A DNA stretch of 64,000 nucleotides. It comes from an uncultured Kordiimonas sp. Lineage in GTDB: Bacteria > Pseudomonadota > Alphaproteobacteria > Sphingomonadales > Kordiimonadaceae. Numbering within the stretch: the first letter of the stretch is position 1; every line of letters begins with the position of its first letter. Below the pieces are notes generated by a model that was not told the origin of the DNA, ran no database searches, and saw only the letters and a program-made list of their open reading frames with translations. Positions 55,421 to 63,610 of this stretch are shown piece by piece. The stretch is taken from the NCBI GenBank assembly GCA_947503625.1, contig CANNEK010000003.1, positions 434,001-498,000 on the forward strand, given 5' to 3'. A program made the position numbers and the translations under genes.

Positions 55421-56011
55421 ATGATGACTTCTACCGTCCGCACAGAGCCAAGGGCTTTCACGGCTTTTTATGATCTGTGGCAAGCTGCCCGAATCGATGG
55501 TGCATTGCCTCTAAGAAAAGACCTGCGCCTGGACAAGTTCGCAGCATATGCCCCAAACTTGGTAATTATAGAGCGCACAAGTCCCGGATTTTTCACCGAA
55601 CGCCTGGTAGGTGGAGCGGTAGAAGACAGGTTTGGCCCGATTGAATCAGATGTGAATATTCTCGACTACCACGTACCAGACACACGGAAAAAAATACTTG
55701 TTTGGCTCAACACCCTTTTTGACCATCCGTGCGGCAGTATCGGGGATTTTTCCGTCAGCTACGAAGATGGCGTACACAGAGCATGTCAGGCCATTTCCCT
55801 GCCAATTTTGGGAACACACGGTCAGAGGATGCTGTTTTCATTCCATAAAGTCCTCCATATTATCGCTGTCGAGACAAAACCTGTCCGGGCCCGTATCGGA
55901 GGTTATTATTCGATCGGCCAGATGATGGATATAGGGTTTGGCTTGCCGGAAAGCGGCAGCGAATTTGTCATAAAACCAAAACCGGAAAACATGTCTATAC
56001 CAACTTCCTGA
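55421..56011 (+). CDS. PAS_5-like sensory protein (paralog 5)
   Basis: A 196-residue single-domain protein: FTAFYDLWQAARIDGALPLRK, DLRLDKFAAYAPNLVIIERTS, a GSIGDFSVSYEDGVHRACQA beta core matching GIMEFSTAFTDGTTRAG of paralog 2, and the C-terminal QMMDIGFGLPESG. It is alone, not in a tandem pair, between an exported M20 peptidase and an amidohydrolase. No cofactor ligands can be assigned. Two ATG codons stand at the start; the first is used here. Confidence 0.75.
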   Translation: MMTSTVRTEPRAFTAFYDLWQAARIDGALPLRKDLRLDKFAAYAPNLVIIERTSPGFFTERLVGGAVEDRFGPIESDVNILDYHVPDTRKKILVWLNTLFDHPCGSIGDFSVSYEDGVHRACQAISLPILGTHGQRMLFSFHKVLHIIAVETKPVRARIGGYYSIGQMMDIGFGLPESGSEFVIKPKPENMSIPTS

Positions 56012-56109
56012 TTGGCCCGGCCCGCGCATTCTGCCAGACTTCATTTTCGTGCGCCGCTGGTTACGGGCGACACAATTTATTGACGCACAAGCAGGAGCGT
56101 AAGCAAGGC

Positions 56110-57102
56110 ATGTTCGATAACAACGATTGGCTAGCACATGTTGAAGAACCCGTTATGGACCCGGCACGACGGATTATCGACCCTCACCATCATTTATGGG
56201 ACCAGAACAACCTGACCTACACGCTTGAGATGCTGCACAAGGACACGGGTGCGGGCCACAACATCGAGCAAACAGTATTTATCGAATGTAACGCAGGGTA
56301 CCTGACGGATGGCCCCGAGCATATGCGCCCTGTTGGCGAAACCAGATTTGTTGCGGAAAACGCCAAACGATCTTCAGAAAAAAACGGCCAGGCCAAAATC
56401 GCAGCCATTGTCGCGCATGCTGACCTCAGACACCCTGATCTCGACGCGGTTCTCGATGCGCATGAAGAAGCGGGTGCTGGCCTGTTCCGGGGCATTAGGG
56501 ATGCAGCAGCCTGGGACCCAAATCCCGAAGCGCTTCTGATCCCGCCACCGGCACCAAAGGGCCTGTTCGCGGACGACCGTTTCCGCGCAGGCGTTGAACG
56601 CCTCGGAAAACGTGGCCTGACATATGACAGCTGGCATTTCCATCATCAGAACATGGAGTTCCGCGACCTCGCTGCCGCTGTTCCGGACACCCTCATGGTG
56701 CTTGACCATTTCGGGACACCACTTGGTGTCGGGGAGTACGCCGGTCAGCGCGAAGAGATTTTCGCGCGCTGGAAAGATGATATCGCGGCTATCGCCGAAT
56801 GCCCGAACGTTGTTGCCAAACTTGGCGGTCTTGCAATGCCTGATAATGGCTTTGGGTGGTTTGGCCGCGATGTACCGCCCACTTCCGGCGAATTTGTTGA
56901 TGCACAAGCCAGATATTACCATCACACCATCGATTGTTTCGGCCCTGATCGTTGCATGTTCGAAAGCAACTTCCCCGTCGACAGGCTCTCAATCAGTTAT
57001 TCCGTTTTGTGGAACGCACTTAAAAAAATTGCCAGCCGCTATGGTGAAGTCGAACAGGAAGCCATGTTCCGGGGAACGGCGGCGCGTGTATACCGCCTTT
57101 AG
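56110..57102 (+). CDS. Amidohydrolase_2-family metal hydrolase
   Basis: A 330-residue TIM-barrel hydrolase without a signal peptide. IDPHHHLWDQ (metal His pair, residues about 22-28), TYDSWHFHHQNM, the LDHFGTPLG segment and FESNFPVDRLS (Asp) are typical of the amidohydrolase_2 group, which includes lactonases, decarboxylases and L-fuconolactonase-like enzymes. The substrate cannot be told. The start at 56110 is preferred over TTG 56080. No sugar or aromatic pathway genes are nearby. Confidence 0.85.
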   Translation: MFDNNDWLAHVEEPVMDPARRIIDPHHHLWDQNNLTYTLEMLHKDTGAGHNIEQTVFIECNAGYLTDGPEHMRPVGETRFVAENAKRSSEKNGQAKIAAIVAHADLRHPDLDAVLDAHEEAGAGLFRGIRDAAAWDPNPEALLIPPPAPKGLFADDRFRAGVERLGKRGLTYDSWHFHHQNMEFRDLAAAVPDTLMVLDHFGTPLGVGEYAGQREEIFARWKDDIAAIAECPNVVAKLGGLAMPDNGFGWFGRDVPPTSGEFVDAQARYYHHTIDCFGPDRCMFESNFPVDRLSISYSVLWNALKKIASRYGEVEQEAMFRGTAARVYRL

Positions 57103-57177
57103 CACCATTGTTTTTCTGTTTTCGCCCCATACATAAGACTGAAATAACAACGAAAAACACTTTAGCGAGGAAATTAC

Positions 57178-58293
57178 ATGCGTCTTTCAATCACAGCAGC
57201 CCTGGTGGCCGCAAGCCTGCCCTTTTGTCTCAACTTGGCTGCTCAAGCACAAAACAACGACGGGCACGCCTCTCTCCAAGAGGCAGTTGACCAGCAGATG
57301 GCCGCAGCCAGCATTGATGGCGCCGTTCTGGTTGCACTGGATGGGCAGGTTCTTTTTAAAGCCGGGTACGGGGAAGCAAACCGGGAGTGGCACGCACCAA
57401 ACACTGCAGAAACAAGGTTTCGCATTGCTTCCATGAGCAAATCCTTCACCGCTGTTCTCATCATGCAACTGGTAGAAGCCGGGAAAATTGATCTTAGCAC
57501 TCCGTTCCGCCGCTATTTGCCTGAATATCCAGGCGATCACGCAGACCGAATTACTGTTTTCCAGCTGCTAAGGCACCAATCGGGTATCAAGCATTATGCA
57601 GAACTGCCGGGCTGGCGTGACGGCAAATACCGCCCACCCATGACCGACGAAGCATTCACCGCTGTTTTTGCCAATGAACCACTTAACTTTGAACCGGGAT
57701 CCGAGAGCAGATACTCCAATTCCAACTATTTCCTGCTGGGACTGATTATCGAGAAGCTGACAGGAAAACCCTACGCCGACGTGTTGCAGGCTAAAATACT
57801 CTCTCCCCTTGGCATGGAGAATACCGGTGAATTCAGCGCAGGCACAATCGTGAAAGAGCTTGCCGCAGACTATATGCCAAACGGTGAGGAAATCAGTTGC
57901 GCACCGGCGAGCGCCACCTACTGCGCCAGCGGCTACGTGAATATGGACCTGTTTCAGGCTACCGGTTCGCTTCATTCCACCGTTGGCGATCTGCTGAAAT
58001 GGGACCAAGGCCTGTACGGCAATGACATTCTGTCAGACGACACCAAAGCGATAGTGTTTGACCCGGCCGCGCCGCTTGCCTGGAACATAGGCTCGCTGCC
58101 TGTAGGGGATGCCGGAAATACTGTGCCCGTGATCGCCTACAATGGCGGCATCAATGGATATACATCTTTCATTGCAAGGTTTCCCGAAACCAATCACACC
58201 ATTATTGTGCTGAACAACAATGGTGCCGGCTATAACGCACTGGTGCAGGCAACTGTCGGGATCGCGGGGCATTTGTTCAGGGAACAACGGTGA
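57178..58293 (+). CDS. Exported serine hydrolase, beta-lactamase class C-like
   Basis: A 371-residue exported serine hydrolase (signal ends near AAQA-QNN). Motifs are Ser85-x-x-Lys88 (IASMSKSF) and the Tyr-x-Asn motif in SRYSNSNYFLLGL, with a C-terminal GGINGYTSF equivalent to the KTG element. This family includes esterases, D-aminopeptidases and penicillin-binding-like proteins; drug resistance cannot be inferred. GAGGAAAT precedes the start. It stands between the amidohydrolase and a small membrane protein. Confidence 0.87.
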   Translation: MRLSITAALVAASLPFCLNLAAQAQNNDGHASLQEAVDQQMAAASIDGAVLVALDGQVLFKAGYGEANREWHAPNTAETRFRIASMSKSFTAVLIMQLVEAGKIDLSTPFRRYLPEYPGDHADRITVFQLLRHQSGIKHYAELPGWRDGKYRPPMTDEAFTAVFANEPLNFEPGSESRYSNSNYFLLGLIIEKLTGKPYADVLQAKILSPLGMENTGEFSAGTIVKELAADYMPNGEEISCAPASATYCASGYVNMDLFQATGSLHSTVGDLLKWDQGLYGNDILSDDTKAIVFDPAAPLAWNIGSLPVGDAGNTVPVIAYNGGINGYTSFIARFPETNHTIIVLNNNGAGYNALVQATVGIAGHLFREQR

Positions 58294-58376
58294 AACAACT
58301 GTCCTGACAAAATATGGCAGCTGGCTTGTGATAGCATCTTTATGCGCTCGGCAATTCTGCAAGAAAGCCTGATACG

Positions 58377-58757
58377 ATGAACAAGGAAGTTTTCGCAAAG
58401 ATTCTGTTTTTGATCGCCGGGCTGATTAATTTCGCGCCTGTCGCCGGAATTCTGGGCGACAGTCTGCTGACTTCCGCCTATGCCATAGACGTTGCCTCAA
58501 CTGACCTGTCGCTCCTGTTGCGGCACAGGGCGGTATTATTCGGAATTGTTGGTGGTCTTCTTTTGGTTGCTGCATTCCGGCCTGCCCTCAGGCCGGTTGC
58601 ATCGGTATGCGGCTTTGTCAGCATGATCAGTTTCGCGGCACTGTATCTGACGGGCGAACACGACAACGCCAAACTGGATCAGGTTTTCTGGTTCGATGTG
58701 GTCGGTATCGTCTCTCTTGCAGCGGCCATGCTCCTGCATAAACACCAGAACGTATGA
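58377..58757 (+). CDS. Small four-helix membrane protein
   Basis: A 126-residue protein with about four hydrophobic segments: ILFLIAGLINFAPVAGILG, LLLRHRAVLFGIVGGLLLVAA, SVCGFVSMISFAALYLTG and FDVVGIVSLAAAMLLH. I do not recognise a functional family, though similar small proteins are often mislabelled in databases as phosphopantetheine adenylyltransferase; this one has no nucleotidyltransferase motif. It follows the serine hydrolase by 83 bp. Confidence 0.65.
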   Translation: MNKEVFAKILFLIAGLINFAPVAGILGDSLLTSAYAIDVASTDLSLLLRHRAVLFGIVGGLLLVAAFRPALRPVASVCGFVSMISFAALYLTGEHDNAKLDQVFWFDVVGIVSLAAAMLLHKHQNV

Positions 58758-58810
58758 AGCATTTTGACCACACCCGAAAGGTATGGCCAAGATTGTTTTA
58801 GAGAAGCCAG

Positions 58811-60271
58811 CTAGCGCTGGGGTGCCAGATCAGGCAATTCAATGGTGATGGTATCCGACACCGAAGGCTTGCCCTCCATGAAGCGATTGATGGCATCCTG
58901 CACATCTGGCGATGTCATGAACAGGTTGTGGCCCGCATTCTCAACCGTGATCAAGGTAGCATTGCCAAGACCAGACACGGCTTCCCGCTGACTTTCAATA
59001 TAGGTCCGGCCATCTAGGGTCCCGCTCAGCAACAGTAGGGGAACATCACTGGTTGGCTTGGCGCGGAACTCATCCCCCAGATCCAGCTCGGGCACCAAAC
59101 CATCAAAATGATAGGTAAAGTTCAGATAGTCTTTCAGGAGAGCCGTTTTCGCCTGTTCCCTGATCTCAAGCTTGCGCGTAGCTGTCATGCCGGAGGCGAT
59201 ATCCGTTGCTACAGGCATCCCCCTGAATTCGATCGGATCGCCGGGTACAATAAAACGCGCAACCAGCTGCGCAAGTGGCTCATATACGTCGTTGTCAACA
59301 GCCAGATAAAGACTAAGGAGCATGCCGGCGCGCTGAGGGTCGGATACGAGAGCACTTGCAATATTCTGCATATCACGGCGCGCAAACAGATACTCGGCCT
59401 GTTGCCCGTCACGTAACTGTAATTGCAGCATCACCGGGTTTGCTTCCAGTTTGTCGTGCACACGCCTGATCATGGCTTTAATGTCAGGATAAGCGGCTTT
59501 GGCCGCAGGCTGTGTATCAACGGCTTTCTGCAAACGGTCGAAGTATCGGTCGGTTCTTGCAGGCATCTTGATCGTCTGGTTCAAGCCTTCGGCGCTTGCA
59601 ATAACAATACGATCGATACTGTCTTCGATGTACTTCAGCGCTGCAAGCGACAAGTGGCTACCATAAGAGATACCCCAAAGGGTGATCTTTTTGGCATCGA
59701 AGTGTTGGCGCAAGGCGTCGAGATCAAGCGCGTTTTCCCGCGTGTTGTATCCGGCAATATCCACGCCGTTTTCGCGCCAGAAGGAGAAGCACTCCATCAA
59801 TGCTTCCCGGTTATAGCGGAGATACGCGTCATCACTCACCGGTTCGGTATGAGGAACAACCTTCGATGATCGGCAGGCCGGGATATCGTTCGATGCACCT
59901 GTACCGCGTTGATCAAGGGCAATAACATCGCCGTATTGGCGAAGCGCCATAAACATGGCAAAACGCCTGACCCGAGCCGTGCGAATACCCGAGCCGCCCG
60001 GCCCGCCTGCCAGATACACGATCGGTGAACCGGCGTTTTCTGTTGTTGCCGGAAAACGAACATAAGTCAGGGGTATTTTGCGGCTATCAGGATCAGCCCG
60101 GTTTTCCGGCACAAGCAATGTGCCCTGAAAAGCACCCACGGGTTCACCGGACCGCGGTTCAAACTGAATTTCTTCCTCACCGGGAAAAGTGATGCGGGTT
60201 TTCGTATCTTGCGCGATGGACTCCGCAGACAGACACACAGACAATAGGGCCAGAGCAATTTGTTTTTTCAT
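58811..60271 (-). CDS. Exported alpha/beta hydrolase, TAP/prolyl aminopeptidase-like
   Basis: A 486-residue exported hydrolase: signal peptide, YLAGGPGGSGIR (oxyanion hole), VIALDQRGTGASND and the nucleophile elbow LWGISYGSHLSLAALKY (Ser in GISYGS). The C-terminal LLLLSGTLDGRTYIE (acid) and TVENAGHNLFM (His) complete the triad. It belongs to the tripeptidyl/prolyl aminopeptidase-like group that releases N-terminal residues or tripeptides. Divergent from the LytTR regulator, with a 120-bp shared gap, so that regulator may control it. Confidence 0.86.
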   Translation of the reverse strand: MKKQIALALLSVCLSAESIAQDTKTRITFPGEEEIQFEPRSGEPVGAFQGTLLVPENRADPDSRKIPLTYVRFPATTENAGSPIVYLAGGPGGSGIRTARVRRFAMFMALRQYGDVIALDQRGTGASNDIPACRSSKVVPHTEPVSDDAYLRYNREALMECFSFWRENGVDIAGYNTRENALDLDALRQHFDAKKITLWGISYGSHLSLAALKYIEDSIDRIVIASAEGLNQTIKMPARTDRYFDRLQKAVDTQPAAKAAYPDIKAMIRRVHDKLEANPVMLQLQLRDGQQAEYLFARRDMQNIASALVSDPQRAGMLLSLYLAVDNDVYEPLAQLVARFIVPGDPIEFRGMPVATDIASGMTATRKLEIREQAKTALLKDYLNFTYHFDGLVPELDLGDEFRAKPTSDVPLLLLSGTLDGRTYIESQREAVSGLGNATLITVENAGHNLFMTSPDVQDAINRFMEGKPSVSDTITIELPDLAPQR

Positions 60272-60391
60272 TATGTAATCCTCGAAGTTGTTTTGGCTCG
60301 GTTCCTGTTATCTGGATGAATGAGGGCGCGTTTTCATCTGGTTATCTGCAAGCGGTATAGTCTAGTCTGCAAAAGGTAGTGACTTATACAG
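60272..60391. promoter_or_regulatory. Divergent control region, hydrolase and LytTR regulator
   Basis: A 120-bp gap between divergent starts. No clear inverted repeat stands out, but LytTR proteins bind imperfect direct repeats and two TTATCTG copies occur (near 60310 and 60342), about 32 bp apart. These are possible binding sites, not established ones. Confidence 0.35.
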
Positions 60392-61906
60392 ATGGAAGAC
60401 TGGCGCATGAGACTGATCCGCGGCGTTTTTTGTGCCAGCATATTCGCGCTTTTGTCGTTTGCAGGTCAGGCCCAGCAGTTTACACGCATTGATACTCAAT
60501 CCGTTGTCGAATGCCCGGCAGAAAAAGCTGGAGAGGCGCCACCTTCTTTTAAAGGGCCATCCTGCCGCACTATTCCCGCAGTCGAAATAGACCCACAAAA
60601 CCGGCATATATGGATAAAAGCGTCCATAGCCCTGACGCCAGAGACACTGGAAGGTGATGATCCGCTCGGTGTATTTGTGGTCGGCAAAGCGTCCAGCCGC
60701 TTTTTTCTAAACGGTGTCTTTATCGGTGCAAATGGCACACCCGGTGCAACACCGGAAGAAGAAGTGCCCGGCAAGATGGATGCGGTCTTTTTTGCGGATA
60801 AAAACCTGCTGAAGGTTGGCAATAACGATCTGATACTGGAACTGTCCGGGCATCACAGTTTAATGACGCTCGGGTACCCGCTACATTTGATTGCGATAGG
60901 CCCCTATAGCGATCCGCAGCAAATGGTGCTCAGGACATATGTCCGGTCGCTGCTGCCGTTTGGCATTCTTCTCGTCGGTGCTTTCTATTTCGGAATACAG
61001 GCCTTCCGCCGTGACCGCGACCTGAATACCGTGCTGGTACCCCTGATCGCCTTTTTTGCAGCTGCACAGCTGGCCGCCGAGGTTTCGCGGGGGTTGATCG
61101 CATACAGCTATCCTTTTCATGACATGCGCCTGATTGCGGTGCTCGTGTGCGCTTTTGCCTGCGGTTCTTGTCTTACACTTCATATCGCGGACAGCTTTAT
61201 AAAAAGCCACAAAGCGCTGATTGCGGCCCTGTCTGTCATCGTAACAATTGTGGTGATCTGGTTGTCACCGGGATATGATGGCAAAACCATCATGGCGGTT
61301 CTGATGCCTGCGCTGGTGAGCCTTGCGATTGTGATCAAAAACGGACGGGCCCGTGGCAAAATCGCTTTGGCATACGCAATCGTATTATCCCTGTTTATCC
61401 TGCTAACGGTGCCAAACGGATTTCTGGATGTATATTTCTACTATAGTGTGGCCGGCCTTTTGCTTTTCCTGTTTCATCAGGAAATCAGGAAAATTTCAGA
61501 AGAAAACAAACTTCGGCTCGAAGAAAAAGCCCGCGCTGACCGATTACAGCTCGTGCTGGATGAAAGCCGGGAGAAAACATCGCCCAGTCAGTTGAAAGTT
61601 ACGCAACAGGGAAAAGTGGACCTGATACCTACGGACAAAATCAGTGTTTGCAAGGGCGCGCGCGACTATGTGGAACTGGAGATTGAGGGAACCGGCAGCA
61701 TACTGCACAGCAGCAGCCTGACTGAACTCGAGAAAGAACTACCCGCCACTTTCCTGCGGGTTCATCGATCATACATCGTCAACACATTCTTTATCCGGTC
61801 TCTGGAGCGCGATGCATCAGGTTCTGGCGTGCTCAAGCTGAACACCGGCGCAACAATTCCGGTAAGCCGCCGTATCCTGCCAAAAGTCCGTAAGGCGCTC
61901 TCGTAA
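60392..61906 (+). CDS. Membrane-integral LytTR transcription regulator
   Basis: A 504-residue one-component regulator. A signal peptide (MRLIRGVFCASIFALLSFAG after a short leader) leads to a periplasmic beta-rich domain (about 30-185), seven or so membrane segments (about 190-370), a short coiled coil (EEKARADRLQLVLDESREK) and a C-terminal LytTR domain with DLIPTDKISVCKGARDYVELE, FLRVHRSYIVN and the IPVSRRILPKVRKAL tail. The 7TM part resembles 7TMR-DISM sensors. No kinase step is needed. It is divergent from a TAP-type peptidase and probably senses a periplasmic signal. Start could also be ATG 60407. Confidence 0.85.
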   Translation: MEDWRMRLIRGVFCASIFALLSFAGQAQQFTRIDTQSVVECPAEKAGEAPPSFKGPSCRTIPAVEIDPQNRHIWIKASIALTPETLEGDDPLGVFVVGKASSRFFLNGVFIGANGTPGATPEEEVPGKMDAVFFADKNLLKVGNNDLILELSGHHSLMTLGYPLHLIAIGPYSDPQQMVLRTYVRSLLPFGILLVGAFYFGIQAFRRDRDLNTVLVPLIAFFAAAQLAAEVSRGLIAYSYPFHDMRLIAVLVCAFACGSCLTLHIADSFIKSHKALIAALSVIVTIVVIWLSPGYDGKTIMAVLMPALVSLAIVIKNGRARGKIALAYAIVLSLFILLTVPNGFLDVYFYYSVAGLLLFLFHQEIRKISEENKLRLEEKARADRLQLVLDESREKTSPSQLKVTQQGKVDLIPTDKISVCKGARDYVELEIEGTGSILHSSSLTELEKELPATFLRVHRSYIVNTFFIRSLERDASGSGVLKLNTGATIPVSRRILPKVRKALS

Positions 61907-62037
61907 AGAACCCGCGCCGGCGGCCGGAGTGACCGGACGATCGATTCGTCTTTCAAAAAAAACCACTCACATCATTTTTGTTCATCGAATTGCCAACCGC
62001 ATCTATGTCGGGGAGGAGTATTTTATGAGGATGTATC

Positions 62038-62529
62038 ATGCGCTATCTACCCGTGTTCTTTGTTTGGCTTGTGGCACTGTCACAGCTGGCAAAAGCCGAC
62101 GACATGACAATTGCTGAAATCAACCGCCAGGTCTGGCAACCCTTTGTTCAATCGTATGCAGAAAGCGACGGGGATTTGCATGCCAGTCTGTATAGTCAGG
62201 ATATTGTCCGTGTTAGCCGCGGCGAGGTTATTACCGGCTCCGCTTACATCGAGTCTATGCGCCGTTACGTCAATGGCCTGCACGCGCAAGGTGGCAGAAT
62301 CATTCAGTTCCGGTTCAACGAACGGTCACATAGCGAAGATACAGCATACGAATCCGGTGTGTTTCGGCTTATGCGCTCAGATGGGCGAGCCATGTACGGC
62401 GCTTTTACCGTTGTGCTCAAAAAGACCGACGGACAATGGAAACTGAGCTTTGACCGTGACGAAAGAACAGACAAAGCAGCATGGGACAGCGCCCAGCCAA
62501 TGGAGCCAATCCTGACGCCGGTCAACTGA
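62038..62529 (+). CDS. Exported NTF2-like/DUF4440 protein
   Basis: A 163-residue protein with a signal peptide (MRYLPVFFVWLVALSQLAKA) and a cone-shaped NTF2-like fold: INRQVWQPFVQSYAESDGDLHASLYSQDIVRVSRGEVI, with YGAFTVVLKKTDGQWKLSFD at the end. Such domains bind small ligands or act as enzymes; the role here is unknown. GAGGATGTATC precedes the ATG, and another possible start, ATG 62025, is out of frame. Confidence 0.75.
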   Translation: MRYLPVFFVWLVALSQLAKADDMTIAEINRQVWQPFVQSYAESDGDLHASLYSQDIVRVSRGEVITGSAYIESMRRYVNGLHAQGGRIIQFRFNERSHSEDTAYESGVFRLMRSDGRAMYGAFTVVLKKTDGQWKLSFDRDERTDKAAWDSAQPMEPILTPVN

Positions 62530-62559
62530 CGTCCGGTCAACTTACGACAGGGAGCGACT

Positions 62560-63450
62560 TCAGGGCCTCGCCTCGATGGGCAGCTGAGCTCTATATATAT
62601 CGCCTTCTCCTTGCGATGACGGTCGGTCAGACGAAAAATACAGCGTTTCGCCATCGTTCGCGATATAGGGCGCAAATTGAGCACCTTCATCGCCGTTGAT
62701 CGGCGCTGGCAACTCTTCAAAGGCCGCCCATTGGCCAGTGGCCTGACGGATGCTGAGATAGAGTTTCGGGCTGTCGCCCCTGGTGCCTGCGTCAACGATA
62801 ACACTGCCATTGGGCGAAATCGCCGGATTGCTGAGACGAAGCCCCTCAGGCTGCGTCTTGATTTCTCGCAGGCCCGAGAATGTGTTGCCATCCCGCATGG
62901 CTGTCATCAAGTGTGCTTTCCGTTCCCGGCCCCGGCCTTCGCCGAACCGCGTGAACACCGCTTGCCCGTTCGCACTTTCAGAGAAAAATGTTTCGGAATC
63001 GAAACTATTTATCACGGCACCAGAAAATTGGGGCTCACCCCAGCCTTGGCTGGTCTTCGAAGCAAACCACGTGTTGTTGTCTGGTGTTGGATCTTCACTG
63101 TCCGAACCCGGCAGCGGCCGATCACTGCTAAAATAGAGTCTGTCGCCTGAGCGACTGACAAACGGATCGACATCGCTATAGCGACTATCACTGAACCAAA
63201 GCTTGCTGGCAGCAGCCCGGCTCTCAAGGCCCGCCTGCCAAATATGCCAGACGCCCGGTACATCTGACCGATTGAAAAGGAGCTGACTGCCATCCCCCGA
63301 AAGGCTACTTGCAAACTCTCGGGTCGGAGTTGAAACAACACCTGCACCGACCAATTCAACGTCTGTTTCCGAACTGTCTCCTATGGTCGCCGCGCCAGAA
63401 ACCACCACGATCATCACTGAAACCGATGCGCCAACTACCAGCCTGTTCAT
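62560..63450 (-). CDS. Exported PD40/TolB-like beta-propeller protein
   Basis: A 296-residue protein with a signal segment (MNRLVVGASVSVMIVVVSGA) and several WD40-like PD40 repeats: SLSGDGSQLLFNRSD, DPFVSRSGDRLYFSSDRPLPG, PAISPNGSVIVDAGTRGDS and YIANDGETLYFSSDRPSS. The SxDGxxxyFsSDR pattern recurs. It may be a periplasmic scaffold; a TolB role is not supported by its context. The start at 63450 (AGGAGA) is preferred over 63657. It is convergent with the NTF2-like gene. Confidence 0.8.
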   Translation of the reverse strand: MNRLVVGASVSVMIVVVSGAATIGDSSETDVELVGAGVVSTPTREFASSLSGDGSQLLFNRSDVPGVWHIWQAGLESRAAASKLWFSDSRYSDVDPFVSRSGDRLYFSSDRPLPGSDSEDPTPDNNTWFASKTSQGWGEPQFSGAVINSFDSETFFSESANGQAVFTRFGEGRGRERKAHLMTAMRDGNTFSGLREIKTQPEGLRLSNPAISPNGSVIVDAGTRGDSPKLYLSIRQATGQWAAFEELPAPINGDEGAQFAPYIANDGETLYFSSDRPSSQGEGDIYRAQLPIEARP

Positions 63451-63610
63451 TGCCTGCTCTCCTGCGTGCCTAACCAGGCTATAGAAAACCACATTCAGGC
63501 ACCAGAAATCAATGATATTACATAACAATACACTAGCGGAAACGCTTGTCTGTATTTGCTGCAAACAAAGCATGGATAGCTTGACTGTTGTCGAGCGCCC
63601 ACTGCGCTGG

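Noticed and set aside
57178-58293. Beta-lactamase resistance gene
   Set aside because: The class C-like motifs are shared by many esterases and peptidases, and nothing indicates antibiotic hydrolysis.
62025-62037. ATG at 62025 as the start of the NTF2-like gene
   Set aside because: It is in a different frame from the signal peptide and domain that start at 62038.
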